Shown here: in pieces, positions 33,227 to 43,120 of the stretch | Position numbering within the stretch: the first letter of the stretch is position 1 | How the letters are laid out: every line of letters starts with the position of its first letter | From: Bowmanella sp. JS7-9 | Lineage (GTDB): Bacteria > Pseudomonadota > Gammaproteobacteria > Enterobacterales > Alteromonadaceae | Assembly: GCF_004329715.1 (NCBI RefSeq) | Contig: NZ_JXSY01000011.1 | Span: forward strand, 1 to 64,000 | DNA: 64,000 bases | Direction: 5' to 3' | Notes under the pieces: model-generated | The model's input: only the letters and a program-made list of their open reading frames with translations | What the model was told of the DNA's origin: nothing | The model's database searches: none | Position numbers and translations under genes: made by a program

Positions 33227-35527
33227 ATGAGAAACAATTTATTTAACAAATCTCTCTGTGCCCTGGCAGTCACCAGTGCATTACTCTCCGCCCCAGCCGC
33301 AATGGCACAAGATCAGGCGAGTGCAGAGAATAAAAAGGAAGCGGGTCTGGAAAAAATTCAGGTAACCGCACGAAAAACCACTGAGAGTCTGCAGGAAGTT
33401 CCTGTTTCGATTACGTCTATCGGTGCGATGGAGTTGAGCGAAAAGGGTATCGAAACCCTGACTGAGATTCAGCAGTTTGCGCCAAATACCACGTTGCAAA
33501 CCAGTCGCGGTACTAACTCGACGCTGACTGCTTTTATCCGTGGTGTGGGTCAGCAAGATCCACTCTGGGGTTACGAGCCGGGCGTCGGTATTTATATCGA
33601 TGATGTGTATGTTGCGCGTCCGCAAGGTGCTGTACTGGATCTGCTGGATGTTGAACGTATCGAAGTGCTGCGCGGTCCACAGGGTACGCTGTACGGTAAA
33701 AATACCATCGGCGGCGCAGTAAAATACGTCACTAAGCCGATGTCAGGTGATACGCAATTTACCGCCCGTGGCACTGTGGGTAGCTACAACCAGCGGGACG
33801 TAAAATTAACTGGCCAGATTCCACTGGTGGATGACACCCTGTTTGTGGGTTTTGGCTACGCTGATCTGAATCGTGATGGCTATGGTGAGTACCTGGTGTC
33901 AGCACTGGATGGCCAGGATAAAGAAAACTACAACAAAGATCTGACCGCATCGCGTCTGACTCTGGAATATCATGCCAGTGACGATCTGTTTATGCGTTTG
34001 GCATGGGATAAGACCAAAGATAAATCTAATGCTAAAGGCGGTTATCGCTTATTACCGAGCTTATTGACGGACGCAGGCGTACCAGACAGTGTATACGACT
34101 CATACACCAGTCTGCCTACCTGGAACTTAGTCGAGCTGGAAGGCCTGAGCCTGACGGTTGACTGGACTGTGAACGATAATCTGGGTCTGAAATATGTTGG
34201 CTCCAAGCGCGACAGTTATTCGCCGACTAACATCGATTTTGATAACACCCAGTTAGATATCTTTGATGTGCCAGCGGTTTACGATGACAACAACACAACG
34301 CATGAAATTCAGGCGACGTATCGCACGGAAGGTATGAGTTTGGTGGGTGGTGTTTATCTGTACGATGGAGAGTCTTGTGGTCAGTTTGAGGCAATTCTTG
34401 GCTTCCTCGGTCGCTTTGCCTATGGCGGGTTGGGTGCAGATGGTCTGACCCGTGAAGTCTCTGGCTGTAATAACAGTGAAAGCCAGGCTGCATACGTTCA
34501 GGGCAGCTTTGACCTGACAGATAAATTATCGATGACCTTAGGTGCGCGTTACACCAAAGAGGATAAAGATGCCTCTGTATTTAACGGTGTTTTGCTGACC
34601 AATGTTTATCCAGAGAGTGGATGGATCCCAGGCTATGAGCGCCCCGCTGGCCAGTTAGTGCCAATGGTATTGGGTACTGACACCAATGGTGATGGTGTGC
34701 TGGATGCGCCGAAAAAAGCTGACTGGTCGCGCTTTACTCCACGTGTGGGTCTTGAATATCAGGTTAACAGTGACTTCATGTGGTTTGCGAGTTATGCGCA
34801 AGGCTTCAAGTCAGGCACGTTTAACCCTCGTGCAACGATTAACGAGCCAGCTGCTGATCCGGAAGTAGTGGATAGCTTCGAATTAGGTATTAAGAGTGAT
34901 TGGGGCAATGACTTCCGCGCGAATGTGACCTTGTTCCAGTTGAAGCACAAAGATCGCCAGTACATCGGCATTCTGCCAGGTGAAGACGCAACGGATTTAC
35001 AACAGTTACTGGGTAACGTGGCGGAAAATACTGTCAGTGGTATCGAAGGTGAATTTACCTACGTTGCAACAGATGCACTGACGTTTGATCTAGCGCTGGG
35101 TTACACCAATGTCAGCATTGATAAGAATGACGCTATCCCGCCGTTAATTGGTCTGGCTAGCACACCTAAGTACACGATGAATCTGGCGGCCAATTATGTA
35201 CTGAGCACAGATTTGGGTGACTTTGTGTTCAATGCAAATTACTACTACCGTGACGATTATCGTTTATTTGAAACCAGCGATCTGCTGTATCAGGATGGTT
35301 ATGGCATGCTCAATGCGAGTGTTGCCTGGGAGAGTACCGATGGTAACTGGTTTGGTAGTCTGCATATGAAGAACATCACGGATGAGGAATATCTGGTCGG
35401 TGGTTATGACTTCGTCGTACAAAACGCCGATGGCAGTTATGGCCCGGGATTGGGTGGTGACCAGACTTTGATTGGTTACTACGGTGATCCCCGCACAGTC
35501 CACCTCACCGTTGGATACCGTTTCTAA
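33227..35527 (+). CDS. TonB-dependent outer membrane receptor
   Basis: 766 residues with a signal peptide ending AMA, a TonB-box-like segment (EKIQVTA), a plug domain (VSITSIGAMELS, IRGVGQQDPLWGYEPGVGIYIDDVY, VLRGPQGTLYGKNTIGG) and a C-terminal beta-barrel ending in VGYRF. It belongs to the FecA/CirA-like receptors that many Alteromonadales use for organic substrates as well as iron. ATG 33227 has AAAGGAAC; the 33149 start is not needed. Divergent to the PHB operon, so it may import PHB breakdown products (inferred). Confidence 0.9.
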   Translation: MRNNLFNKSLCALAVTSALLSAPAAMAQDQASAENKKEAGLEKIQVTARKTTESLQEVPVSITSIGAMELSEKGIETLTEIQQFAPNTTLQTSRGTNSTLTAFIRGVGQQDPLWGYEPGVGIYIDDVYVARPQGAVLDLLDVERIEVLRGPQGTLYGKNTIGGAVKYVTKPMSGDTQFTARGTVGSYNQRDVKLTGQIPLVDDTLFVGFGYADLNRDGYGEYLVSALDGQDKENYNKDLTASRLTLEYHASDDLFMRLAWDKTKDKSNAKGGYRLLPSLLTDAGVPDSVYDSYTSLPTWNLVELEGLSLTVDWTVNDNLGLKYVGSKRDSYSPTNIDFDNTQLDIFDVPAVYDDNNTTHEIQATYRTEGMSLVGGVYLYDGESCGQFEAILGFLGRFAYGGLGADGLTREVSGCNNSESQAAYVQGSFDLTDKLSMTLGARYTKEDKDASVFNGVLLTNVYPESGWIPGYERPAGQLVPMVLGTDTNGDGVLDAPKKADWSRFTPRVGLEYQVNSDFMWFASYAQGFKSGTFNPRATINEPAADPEVVDSFELGIKSDWGNDFRANVTLFQLKHKDRQYIGILPGEDATDLQQLLGNVAENTVSGIEGEFTYVATDALTFDLALGYTNVSIDKNDAIPPLIGLASTPKYTMNLAANYVLSTDLGDFVFNANYYYRDDYRLFETSDLLYQDGYGMLNASVAWESTDGNWFGSLHMKNITDEEYLVGGYDFVVQNADGSYGPGLGGDQTLIGYYGDPRTVHLTVGYRF

Positions 35528-35538
35528 GTTGTTGTTCA

Positions 35539-35561
35539 GGCGGCCTCGGCCGCCTTTTTTT
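35539..35561 (+). terminator. Terminator after TonB receptor
   Basis: GGCGGC (35539-35544) pairs with GCCGCC (35549-35554), loop CTCG, followed by seven T's. Confidence 0.85.
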
Positions 35562-35625
35562 GCTAATGACAGTCGGTCCTATGACAGGTAACCTGACCTG
35601 AGAATTTTCCTGAAATCCATGCAGT

Positions 35626-36291
35626 ATGAATACACAACTTATTATCGCAGATGACCACCCTTTGTTTCGCAGCGCCATGAAGCAGGCTGTGGGGAGCATG
35701 TTGGGCGGTGAAATTTTTGAAGCGCAGGACTTTGAAAGTTGTCTGGCATTGCTGCGTGAACAGAGCATGGTGGAGTTAGTCTTATTAGACCTGAATATGC
35801 CAGGCAATAAAGGCTTAACAGGTTTAAGTTACCTGCGCACTACGTTTCCCAGTGTGCAGATAATTATTGTGTCGGCAGTGGATGACGCTGAGGTTATTCG
35901 CCGGGCGATCGATTTTGGTGCCAGTGGCTATATTCCTAAATCGGCTAGCCTTGATGTGATTCAACAGGCGATCAATAAAGTATTAGATGGTGAAATGTGG
36001 CTGCCGCAAGAGTTGGCTAGTCGCATCGAAGGGAAATCCCGTGCCGATGACGTTGATTTTGCTGCGCGTCTGGAGCAACTGACGCCGCAACAATTCCGGG
36101 TGTTAAGTATGGTGGCAGACGGTTTGTTGAATAAGCAAATTGCTTATGAAATGAATGTACAGGAAACCACAATTAAACAGCACGTTTCTGCTATTTTGAA
36201 AAAGTTGGGCGTCATCAATCGCCTGCAAGCGGGTATTCTGTTTAAGCAACGTCTGGATCTGACTGACAACGCCTCAGCTCTCGAGAGCTAA
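35626..36291 (+). CDS. LuxR/NarL-family response regulator, CrbR-like
   Basis: 221 residues: receiver domain with phospho-acceptor Asp55 (VLLDLNMPG) and a C-terminal LuxR-type helix-turn-helix (LTPQQFRVLSMVADGLLNKQIAYEM, KQHVSAILKKLG). It is convergent with, and overlaps by 18 bp, a hybrid kinase whose N-terminus is a sodium/solute symporter. That pairing is the layout of CrbR/CrbS, which control acetyl-CoA synthetase and acetate use in related bacteria. Acetate genes are not in the window, so the assignment rests on domain layout. Confidence 0.8.
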   Translation: MNTQLIIADDHPLFRSAMKQAVGSMLGGEIFEAQDFESCLALLREQSMVELVLLDLNMPGNKGLTGLSYLRTTFPSVQIIIVSAVDDAEVIRRAIDFGASGYIPKSASLDVIQQAINKVLDGEMWLPQELASRIEGKSRADDVDFAARLEQLTPQQFRVLSMVADGLLNKQIAYEMNVQETTIKQHVSAILKKLGVINRLQAGILFKQRLDLTDNASALES

Positions 36292-39200
36292 CTCCCGTCG
36301 AATTAACCGCTTGAGCGCGCCAGCTTTTACCGGCTTGTGTAAAAATGCGAAGCCATGCTCAATCGCCCGCGCACGTATTTCTTCGTCATGGTTGGCAGAG
36401 TTTAATATGACGGGCACAGACTCTGGCCAGTGTTGTAGCAAGCTAATCGCCCAATCAACACCATTTTCACCATGTTTTAAATGATAATCCGCGATAATCA
36501 AATCGGCCTGCATTGCAAAATGTCGTTGTAGATCAGTGTGCTCACTGATTGTCACGACCTGTGCCCCCCATTCCGTTAATAAACTTTGCATGGCTTGCAG
36601 GATTTGCTCGTCATCGTCGATAACCACGACATGTTTACCGGCAAGCGGTGTATGGCTTTCCGGTTTAGACGGTACATCAGCTTTTATTTGGGTCAGCACA
36701 GGAGCGTAACGTTCGATGGTAACGGTAAAACAGGTGCCGTTGCCAAGCTGTGAGGTCAGGTTGATTGCATGACCCAAAAGACGACTGATTTTGTCAACGA
36801 TGGTTAACCCCAGGCCGAGCCCCTGGCTGCCGGCCTCTTTGTCGAGCTGATGAAACTCGGTGAAAATTTGTTGCTGTTGATCAGCCGGAATTCCCGGTCC
36901 GGTATCCAGTACCTGAATGCCAAGGTGCTTTCCATTGCGTCGGCAGCCCATTAACACTTTGCCGCTGCGTGTGTAGCGCACCGCATTGGATAACAGGTTT
37001 TGGATAATTCGACGCAGCAAAGTTTTGTCCGAATACACATACACATTGCACGGCACGACTTTCAGGGTGAGACCTTTTTGCCGCGCAATCACGGTAAATT
37101 CGTTGGCCAGTGGCTGAAGGATTTCATTAAGGTTAAACAGGGTTTTCACCGGGCGTAACACGCCGGTATCGAGTTTGGAGATATCCAGCAGCATGCGCAG
37201 TAGTTCTTCGGCACTGCTAAGCGATTGCTGCATGCCGTGTACGCTTTCGGCCAAGTCTGTGTTTCGGGTTTGTTGCTCCAGCGTTGCCGCAAACAGGGTG
37301 GCTGCGTTAAACGGCTGCATCAAATCGTGGCCTGCGGCAGCGAGAAAACGGGTTTTGCTGTCATTGGCTCGTTCGGCGTCCTGTTTGGCTAGCTGTAATT
37401 GTTGGTTAGCCTGTTGTAACTGCTGTGTACGCTCTTCGACCCGCTGTTCCAGATCCTGTTTTGCGGCATTAAGCTGGCGCTGGGTTTCTACATATTCAGT
37501 GATGTCGGTATAAGTGGTAACAAACCCGCCGCCGGGCATGGGATTGCCATTGATTTCAATTACGGTGCCATGGGCGTAGGTACGCAAAAATTTATAACGA
37601 CTGCCCTGACGTAAAAAGGCGATACGCTTATCGATAGCTTGTTGAATATCTTCTCCGTCGCCAAACAGACCCCGGTCAGCATTAAATTGGAGTAACTCCC
37701 GAACATTGACCCCAGCCTTTATCAGTGCGTCGGGAAAATCAAATAACTCGATATAGCGTTGATTCCAGGCAACCAGATTGAGATTGCTATCAACCACGGC
37801 AATCCCCTGATCAATGTGGCCGATGGAGGATTGCAACAGTTCCAGATTGAACTGATAACGCTGCCCGACCTCTTCGACCATCTCCACCAGACCTTTTACC
37901 GGAGGAGCATCCTGCGCCACGCTCCCCAGCAGAAGCTTTGCGCCGGTATTACCCAGTACCGCTGTCAGCGACTTTTCGAAATCTGCCAGCACTGCCGCCG
38001 GCGCAATGTCATCCGCATCTACGCCCTTCAGGCGACGGGCAAATTCGTCTTGCGCCGGATGGGTGAAAAATTTTTCGGCTAATTCCAGGATGGTGCCGGC
38101 CTTCAGTGCACTGACGGTGCCCCCTTTGGCATGAAACTGGCGGAATGAGCTGATTGATTTTCTGCTGCTTAGCAGACTTATCAGTACAAAAACCAACGTG
38201 TTTAACCCCAGACTAATTAGGAACCCCTCAGTGAGTTGCCAGTCCCCGGGGGGAGGGTCAAAGTAATAACTGCCTTTGATGCTAGGCCACAACTGCAATA
38301 CGGCGCAGGCCAATATACCTGTAATGATACTGGACAACGCAGCAAGCCAGCTGGCACGCGACCAGAACATGCCCAGCAGCAATGCCGGGGTTAGCTGAGC
38401 CAATAACGACATAGCGATCACGCCGCTGTTGACTAACGGGGCAGATTGACTGATGCGCTGAAAATATAAATAAGCGGCTGCAACCACCAATACAATAGTG
38501 ATCCGTCGAATACGCAGCAGTACAGCGGAGTTGAGCTGGGTTGAGGGTTGTGGCTGGCGACGCGTCAGTAATAAAGGTGTCAGTAGGTTATTGGAAACCA
38601 TGATGCCAACCGACAATGTCGCAACAATCACCATACTGGTGGCAGATGCAATCCCGCCCACCAGACCAAGTAGCGTCATACTCTCGTTACCTGCCTGCAT
38701 GGGTAGCGCGAGAATAAACGTATCCGCGCGCACTGTTCCTTCGCCGAAAATGACACTGCCTGCCATGGCGATGGGTAGCACAAACAGATTGATGGCAAAC
38801 AGATAAAGAGGAAACGCCCAGCGTGCGGTACGCAATTCCTGCTCACCATTATTCTCAACAAAATTAATATGGAACTGGCGTGGCAAGCAAAACACCGAGC
38901 AGATGCCAAGTAAAATATGGCCACTGTAAACCAGCCAGGCACCTTCACGTTGGGTGACATTATTGGAGATTGGCTGTTGGCTGGCCTGAGCAATAAGGTC
39001 CACCACGCCATCAAACAAGCCGTAGCAAATAAACAAGCCTACTATGATGAATGCCGCGAGTTTAACTACCGATTCAAACGCAATCGCGAGCATTAACCCC
39101 GGATTTTTCTCGGTAAGGTTAACCTGCCGGGTGCCGAACAAAATAGCAAAGACTGCCATCGCAATGGTAACTGCGAGCCCGGTTCCACCGGATATTCTTG

Positions 39201-39645
39201 TAAGTGAGCCGTCACTTACAAAGTTTATGCTGGTGGTAATTGCATCCAATTGCAGGGCGATATACGGAACAACTCCTAATAACGCCAACAGGGTGACTAC
39301 CGCCGCCAGAGATGCACTTTTGTCATAGCGTACGCTGATGAAATCTGCGAGCGAGGCGATATTGTGGCGGCGGCAAATTTTGATGATTTGCCACAATAAC
39401 GGATAGCCAAATGCGAAGAGTAATACACTGCCTAAATAGGTAGGGGTAAATGCCCAGCCATACTGGTAAGACTGTAGCGTGGTGCCGAAGAACGACCAGG
39501 AAGAACAGTGTACGCCCAACGCCAAACTGTAAATCCACGGGCGCTGTCGGTTACGGATGGCGACTTTGTCACCATACCAGGCCACCGCGAACAGGATAAC
39601 CAGATATCCCACGGCCAGAATCAGTACAGTAGTCAGGTTGAGCAT
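36274..39645 (-). CDS. SSS-domain hybrid histidine kinase, CrbS-like
   Basis: 1123 residues. The N-terminal 500 form a sodium:solute symporter domain with about 13 membrane helices. Then come a linker, a PAS region (about residues 620-720), a coiled stretch, a HisKA with phospho-acceptor His in AAGHDLMQPFNA, a HATPase (NLLSNAVRYT, DTGPGIP, GLGLGLTIV) and a C-terminal receiver (VVIDDDEQI, Asp in LIIADYHL, Lys in LHKPVK). This is the CrbS-type architecture linked to acetate signalling. The partner regulator is the convergent gene overlapping its 3' end. Whether the symporter part transports or only senses cannot be told. Confidence 0.87.
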   Translation of the reverse strand: MLNLTTVLILAVGYLVILFAVAWYGDKVAIRNRQRPWIYSLALGVHCSSWSFFGTTLQSYQYGWAFTPTYLGSVLLFAFGYPLLWQIIKICRRHNIASLADFISVRYDKSASLAAVVTLLALLGVVPYIALQLDAITTSINFVSDGSLTRISGGTGLAVTIAMAVFAILFGTRQVNLTEKNPGLMLAIAFESVVKLAAFIIVGLFICYGLFDGVVDLIAQASQQPISNNVTQREGAWLVYSGHILLGICSVFCLPRQFHINFVENNGEQELRTARWAFPLYLFAINLFVLPIAMAGSVIFGEGTVRADTFILALPMQAGNESMTLLGLVGGIASATSMVIVATLSVGIMVSNNLLTPLLLTRRQPQPSTQLNSAVLLRIRRITIVLVVAAAYLYFQRISQSAPLVNSGVIAMSLLAQLTPALLLGMFWSRASWLAALSSIITGILACAVLQLWPSIKGSYYFDPPPGDWQLTEGFLISLGLNTLVFVLISLLSSRKSISSFRQFHAKGGTVSALKAGTILELAEKFFTHPAQDEFARRLKGVDADDIAPAAVLADFEKSLTAVLGNTGAKLLLGSVAQDAPPVKGLVEMVEEVGQRYQFNLELLQSSIGHIDQGIAVVDSNLNLVAWNQRYIELFDFPDALIKAGVNVRELLQFNADRGLFGDGEDIQQAIDKRIAFLRQGSRYKFLRTYAHGTVIEINGNPMPGGGFVTTYTDITEYVETQRQLNAAKQDLEQRVEERTQQLQQANQQLQLAKQDAERANDSKTRFLAAAGHDLMQPFNAATLFAATLEQQTRNTDLAESVHGMQQSLSSAEELLRMLLDISKLDTGVLRPVKTLFNLNEILQPLANEFTVIARQKGLTLKVVPCNVYVYSDKTLLRRIIQNLLSNAVRYTRSGKVLMGCRRNGKHLGIQVLDTGPGIPADQQQQIFTEFHQLDKEAGSQGLGLGLTIVDKISRLLGHAINLTSQLGNGTCFTVTIERYAPVLTQIKADVPSKPESHTPLAGKHVVVIDDDEQILQAMQSLLTEWGAQVVTISEHTDLQRHFAMQADLIIADYHLKHGENGVDWAISLLQHWPESVPVILNSANHDEEIRARAIEHGFAFLHKPVKAGALKRLIRRELALES

Positions 39646-39689
39646 AAGCAGTTTGTTATTGTGATTATGCGACTACTGTAAGGAAATTC

Positions 39690-39710
39690 GTCGGGCTGTA
39701 CCAGCCCGAC
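39690..39710 (-). terminator. Terminator hairpin downstream of pyrC
   Basis: GTCGGGCTG (39690-39698) and CAGCCCGAC (39702-39710) pair perfectly around TAC. It follows the pyrC stop on the minus strand; the T-rich tail is short (GAATTTCC). Confidence 0.6.
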
Positions 39711-39724
39711 TAAAGTACTGTGGC

Positions 39725-40765
39725 TTACTCGTTACCCATTACGCGCCAGTTTACTTGCTGACCCGCGTGGAACGGCACGATATCACTGCCATCTGGCAGG
39801 GTGATGGACGCGGGCACTTGCCAGGGTTCACGCACCAGAGTAATACAGTCTTTATTGCGTGGCAGGCCGTAGAAATCTGCGCCGTGCAGACTGGCAAATC
39901 CTTCCAGTTTATCCAGCGCGCCTAATTCTTCGAACACCTGCGCATATAACTCAATAGCGCTCCATGCGGAGTAGCAACCAGCACATCCACATGCAGCCTC
40001 TTTGCGGTGTTTAGCGTGCGGTGCGGAATCTGTTCCCAAAAAGAATTTGGGTGAGCCACTTTGAACTACTTCGCGCAGACGCGCCTGATGGGTGCTGCGC
40101 TTCAATACTGGCAGGCAGTAGTTATGCGGGCGAATGCCACCCACTAATAAATCGTTGCGGTTGAGCATAAGGTGTTGCGGCGTAATGGTGGCGCCTACAT
40201 TATTACCCTGCGCCAAGACAAAATCTGCTGCATCCGCGGTGGTGATATGTTCGAAAACCACCTTTAACGTGGGATTGTTTGCAACAATCCGCGTGAGGTT
40301 ACGATCGATGAATTCCTTTTCCCGATCGAAGATATCAATATGCGCATCGGTCACTTCGCCATGTACCAGTAATAACATGCCTTGCTCTGCCATCACTTCG
40401 AAAATCGGCTGAAGGGCATCAACCTGTGATACAGCAGCATCAGAATTGGTCGTTGCACCGGCTGGGTAAAGCTTGGCGGCCACGGCCCCAGCAGCTTTTG
40501 CCTCAATAATATCCTGTGCGGTGGTCTGGTTGGTCAGAAACAGCGTCATCAATGGATCAAAATCACTGCCTGAAGGGCGAGCGGATAAGATACGCTGACG
40601 ATATGCCGCCACCATGGCACCGGTGGTAACCGGTGGCACCAGATTGGGCATTACAATCGCACGTTTAAAACAGCGTGCTGTGGCCGGCACGGTTTCGAGC
40701 AACATATCGCCATCGCGAAAATGCAAATGCCAGTCATCCGGGGCCAAAAGAGTAATTTGTTGCAT
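39725..40765 (-). CDS. pyrC: Dihydroorotase
   Basis: 346 residues, the length of the type II dihydroorotases. HLH (His13, His15) and the carboxylated Lys region ([15 protein letters not shown]) supply the zinc ligands, with His residues in LVHGEVTD and FEHITT. It catalyses cyclisation of carbamoyl aspartate to dihydroorotate in pyrimidine synthesis. The start codon ATG 40765 has no Shine-Dalgarno sequence: the base of a 10-bp hairpin lies only 6 nt upstream. In E. coli pyrC is controlled by hairpin formation at its start, so a similar translational control is possible here. Confidence 0.95.
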   Translation of the reverse strand: MQQITLLAPDDWHLHFRDGDMLLETVPATARCFKRAIVMPNLVPPVTTGAMVAAYRQRILSARPSGSDFDPLMTLFLTNQTTAQDIIEAKAAGAVAAKLYPAGATTNSDAAVSQVDALQPIFEVMAEQGMLLLVHGEVTDAHIDIFDREKEFIDRNLTRIVANNPTLKVVFEHITTADAADFVLAQGNNVGATITPQHLMLNRNDLLVGGIRPHNYCLPVLKRSTHQARLREVVQSGSPKFFLGTDSAPHAKHRKEAACGCAGCYSAWSAIELYAQVFEELGALDKLEGFASLHGADFYGLPRNKDCITLVREPWQVPASITLPDGSDIVPFHAGQQVNWRVMGNE

Positions 40766-40771
40766 GGGAAA

Positions 40772-40801
40772 ACACTGTGCGGGTTAGCGTACGCACAGTG
40801 T
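40772..40801 (-). promoter_or_regulatory. Hairpin just before pyrC start
   Basis: ACACTGTGCG (40772-40781) pairs perfectly with CGCACAGTGT (40792-40801), loop of 10. On the minus strand it is followed by TTTTCCC and the pyrC ATG. It may be the terminator of the acyltransferase gene, a pyrimidine-responsive leader of pyrC, or both. Confidence 0.55.
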
Positions 40802-40820
40802 ACCATAAAGAGGTTGGCAC

Positions 40821-41594
40821 TTAGCCAAACATTAAGGACGTCTGGGACTCTTCCAACAGATGCTGGCTGAGAATCTGTCGTGCGTGCATGAAGGCCGGCG
40901 CTGCAGCATCGAAAAAGTCATTCACACAGGAATAGGCAACCCGCCGTAATCCTTTGAAATTAACATAGTCGTCTATTGCCTTAATTGGCATGCCAGCAAT
41001 ACGCAATACCCGGATAAAACGTGGCTCAGACAATACGAACATATGCGGCCAGTCGGCACGCAATGCATATTCCATGGTCATTTGCGCTAAAACATAGCGA
41101 AGCTGTCCGACTGCTACTGATGCTTCGGCAAATCCAGCTTCGATCGCGGCTCTGGGCGAACTGAACTCGCTATCGACAATAAATCGCGATAATTCGCAGG
41201 CACTGCTGGATTGCAGTTGACTGGGGTGGACACCTAAATCGAGGGCTTCGTCGCCACAAAACTCTGCGATCGGTAAGCTCTGGGCGTCGTTTGCGGGTAG
41301 CAAGCGGGCGCACGCAACGATTTTACCGGTTTTGTTGTGGCTAATTGCAAAGTGAATCGCAGTCCGGTCCCACTCGTCACGCTCAAGACCGGCGCTATTA
41401 GGTTCTTCAAAACCCAGCTGTTCACAATAGACTTTGTGTCTGAATGCAAAAATACTGCGGCATAGCACCGGGCTTTGGCGCTGACTCACGCCAAAATGCA
41501 GTGAGAAATGCGTGAAGAAAGCTGAACCAATGGTTTCATGGAATGGCTTGGCAGCGAACGTTTTTGGTATCACACCTACACGAGTATTTTGCAT
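40821..41594 (-). CDS. PEP-CTERM/exosortase-type GNAT acyltransferase
   Basis: 257 residues resembling the N-acyl amino acid synthase/autoinducer-synthase-like family that accompanies exosortase/PEP-CTERM systems: SIFAFRHKVYCEQLGFEE, RLLPAN and CELSRFIVD. Members transfer acyl groups, probably from acyl-ACP. ATG 41594 has GAGG upstream; the longer frame to 41702 adds 36 unlikely residues. There is no exosortase or EPS gene nearby, so it may work with a system elsewhere in the genome. It precedes pyrC by about 55 bp but they are probably separate units, given the hairpin between them. Confidence 0.75.
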   Translation of the reverse strand: MQNTRVGVIPKTFAAKPFHETIGSAFFTHFSLHFGVSQRQSPVLCRSIFAFRHKVYCEQLGFEEPNSAGLERDEWDRTAIHFAISHNKTGKIVACARLLPANDAQSLPIAEFCGDEALDLGVHPSQLQSSSACELSRFIVDSEFSSPRAAIEAGFAEASVAVGQLRYVLAQMTMEYALRADWPHMFVLSEPRFIRVLRIAGMPIKAIDDYVNFKGLRRVAYSCVNDFFDAAAPAFMHARQILSQHLLEESQTSLMFG

Positions 41595-41864
41595 GCTTGA
41601 CGACCTCTTTTGACAGTTAGCTGATAATGCCAGCCAGACAACTTCTTCTGACGTCAGCGCAACGCCTCTGACAAGGGAGAGCACAGTCAAAAAACATGCC
41701 AACGAAAAAAATTGTTTAAAATCAGACTGTTAGCGTTAAAAGGTGAAAGTGGTGGAACAAACGTAGCTGAAATTCCGTTGCCAATTGGCAACAGTTGCGG
41801 AGAGAATTTTATTAATTTCTTTTAAATCATTGAGTTAGACCGTATCCATTCGACTACGATCTGT

Positions 41865-43100
41865 TTAAATAGTCTCAAGTTCGGATGCAACGACTGCATT
41901 TCGGGTCTCTTTTGCCTGATACAACGCACGATCGGCACGCAGGAAGACTTTTTCAAATTTTTCTTTGGCTTCAAAACCGGTTACACCGATGCTGCAGGTG
42001 ATATGGCCGACCGGGGGAAGCAACAAATTGGCCAGATGCTGACGCAGGCGCTCCGCAAGTTCATAAGCGATATGCACAGGGGTGTCAGGCAACAAAATGG
42101 TAAACTCTTCGCCACCCCAGCGTGCAATCAGGTCGACGCTGCGCAAATGCTTACGCAGTAATGCTGCGGTTTCCTTAAGCACATTGTCACCTTCGGTGTG
42201 ACCAAAATTGTCATTGATCTGCTTAAAGTGATCTAAATCGAGCAATAACAGACTAAGTGGCTGGCCGCTTCGGTAGGCACGATTTTGCTCTCGCTCTACC
42301 ATCTGTTCGAAAAACGGACGGTTTAATAACCCGGTCATGCTGTCATGGGTGGACAGATATTCCAGTTCCTGATTGCGCTTTTGAATGCGGTCTTTCAGTG
42401 ATGTCAGTTCCTGATTTTTCAAATCCAGTTCGTAGTTTTTTGAATCCAGCGTCACACTCTGCAACGCGAGCAGATAGTAACGATAACCAACGATTAAAAA
42501 GACGGTAATGACGACCATGCCCCAAAACCAGGGACTCAGCCAAAATTGGTCAGTACTAATTAAACGGATTTGAGATCCGGGCTTTTGCATCACTGGCAGT
42601 GGCTGCTGGCGAAGCATATTTGCCAATGTTTCGCGCGTCGTCATATCCGCGAGTGCTGTGAGGTCGGCGTAAAGCGCTATTGACTCTCCTGTCAGATAGA
42701 CGCGGGTATTGTCCGACAGGCGATTATTCATCGTCGACCAATTCAACATATTGGTAACGAGTCGGAAGTTGGTTTGGCTGAGGACCTGCTGAAGCACCTG
42801 TTCATTGTCGGGCTGAGTATCGACGGAAGAGATTGGCTGTCCACGCTCTATAACCATCAATGGAATGTTTGCGATAACGCTAGCATCCTGAGATGGAATG
42901 AGGGTCACCCTGATACTGCAATCGGTCAGGTTACTGGCGTCAGGCGCCTGAGCAACGGCAGTGTTCAGCTGCTGAATATACGGCTCGAATGAAGCAGGTA
43001 AATTGTCACCACAAACAGCAGATGCTGCGGTCGCAATTTTGCCTGTGCTGGCGAATGCAAATATGCACATCGCGATCATCACTCGTGCGTTTATTCGCAT
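41865..43100 (-). CDS. Membrane diguanylate cyclase with periplasmic sensor
   Basis: 411 residues: signal peptide (ending TAASA), a periplasmic region to about residue 200 of the kind that may sense a small molecule, one membrane helix near 205-225, a coiled linker and a GGDEF domain with an active-type RWGGEEF. The RSVD at five residues before it is the intact inhibitory I-site. It should make cyclic di-GMP from two GTP with product feedback. It stands alone between the acyltransferase and the hydroxylase genes. Confidence 0.9.
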   Translation of the reverse strand: MRINARVMIAMCIFAFASTGKIATAASAVCGDNLPASFEPYIQQLNTAVAQAPDASNLTDCSIRVTLIPSQDASVIANIPLMVIERGQPISSVDTQPDNEQVLQQVLSQTNFRLVTNMLNWSTMNNRLSDNTRVYLTGESIALYADLTALADMTTRETLANMLRQQPLPVMQKPGSQIRLISTDQFWLSPWFWGMVVITVFLIVGYRYYLLALQSVTLDSKNYELDLKNQELTSLKDRIQKRNQELEYLSTHDSMTGLLNRPFFEQMVEREQNRAYRSGQPLSLLLLDLDHFKQINDNFGHTEGDNVLKETAALLRKHLRSVDLIARWGGEEFTILLPDTPVHIAYELAERLRQHLANLLLPPVGHITCSIGVTGFEAKEKFEKVFLRADRALYQAKETRNAVVASELETI

Positions 43101-43120
43101 AATGTTCCCGAGAGTAGTTG

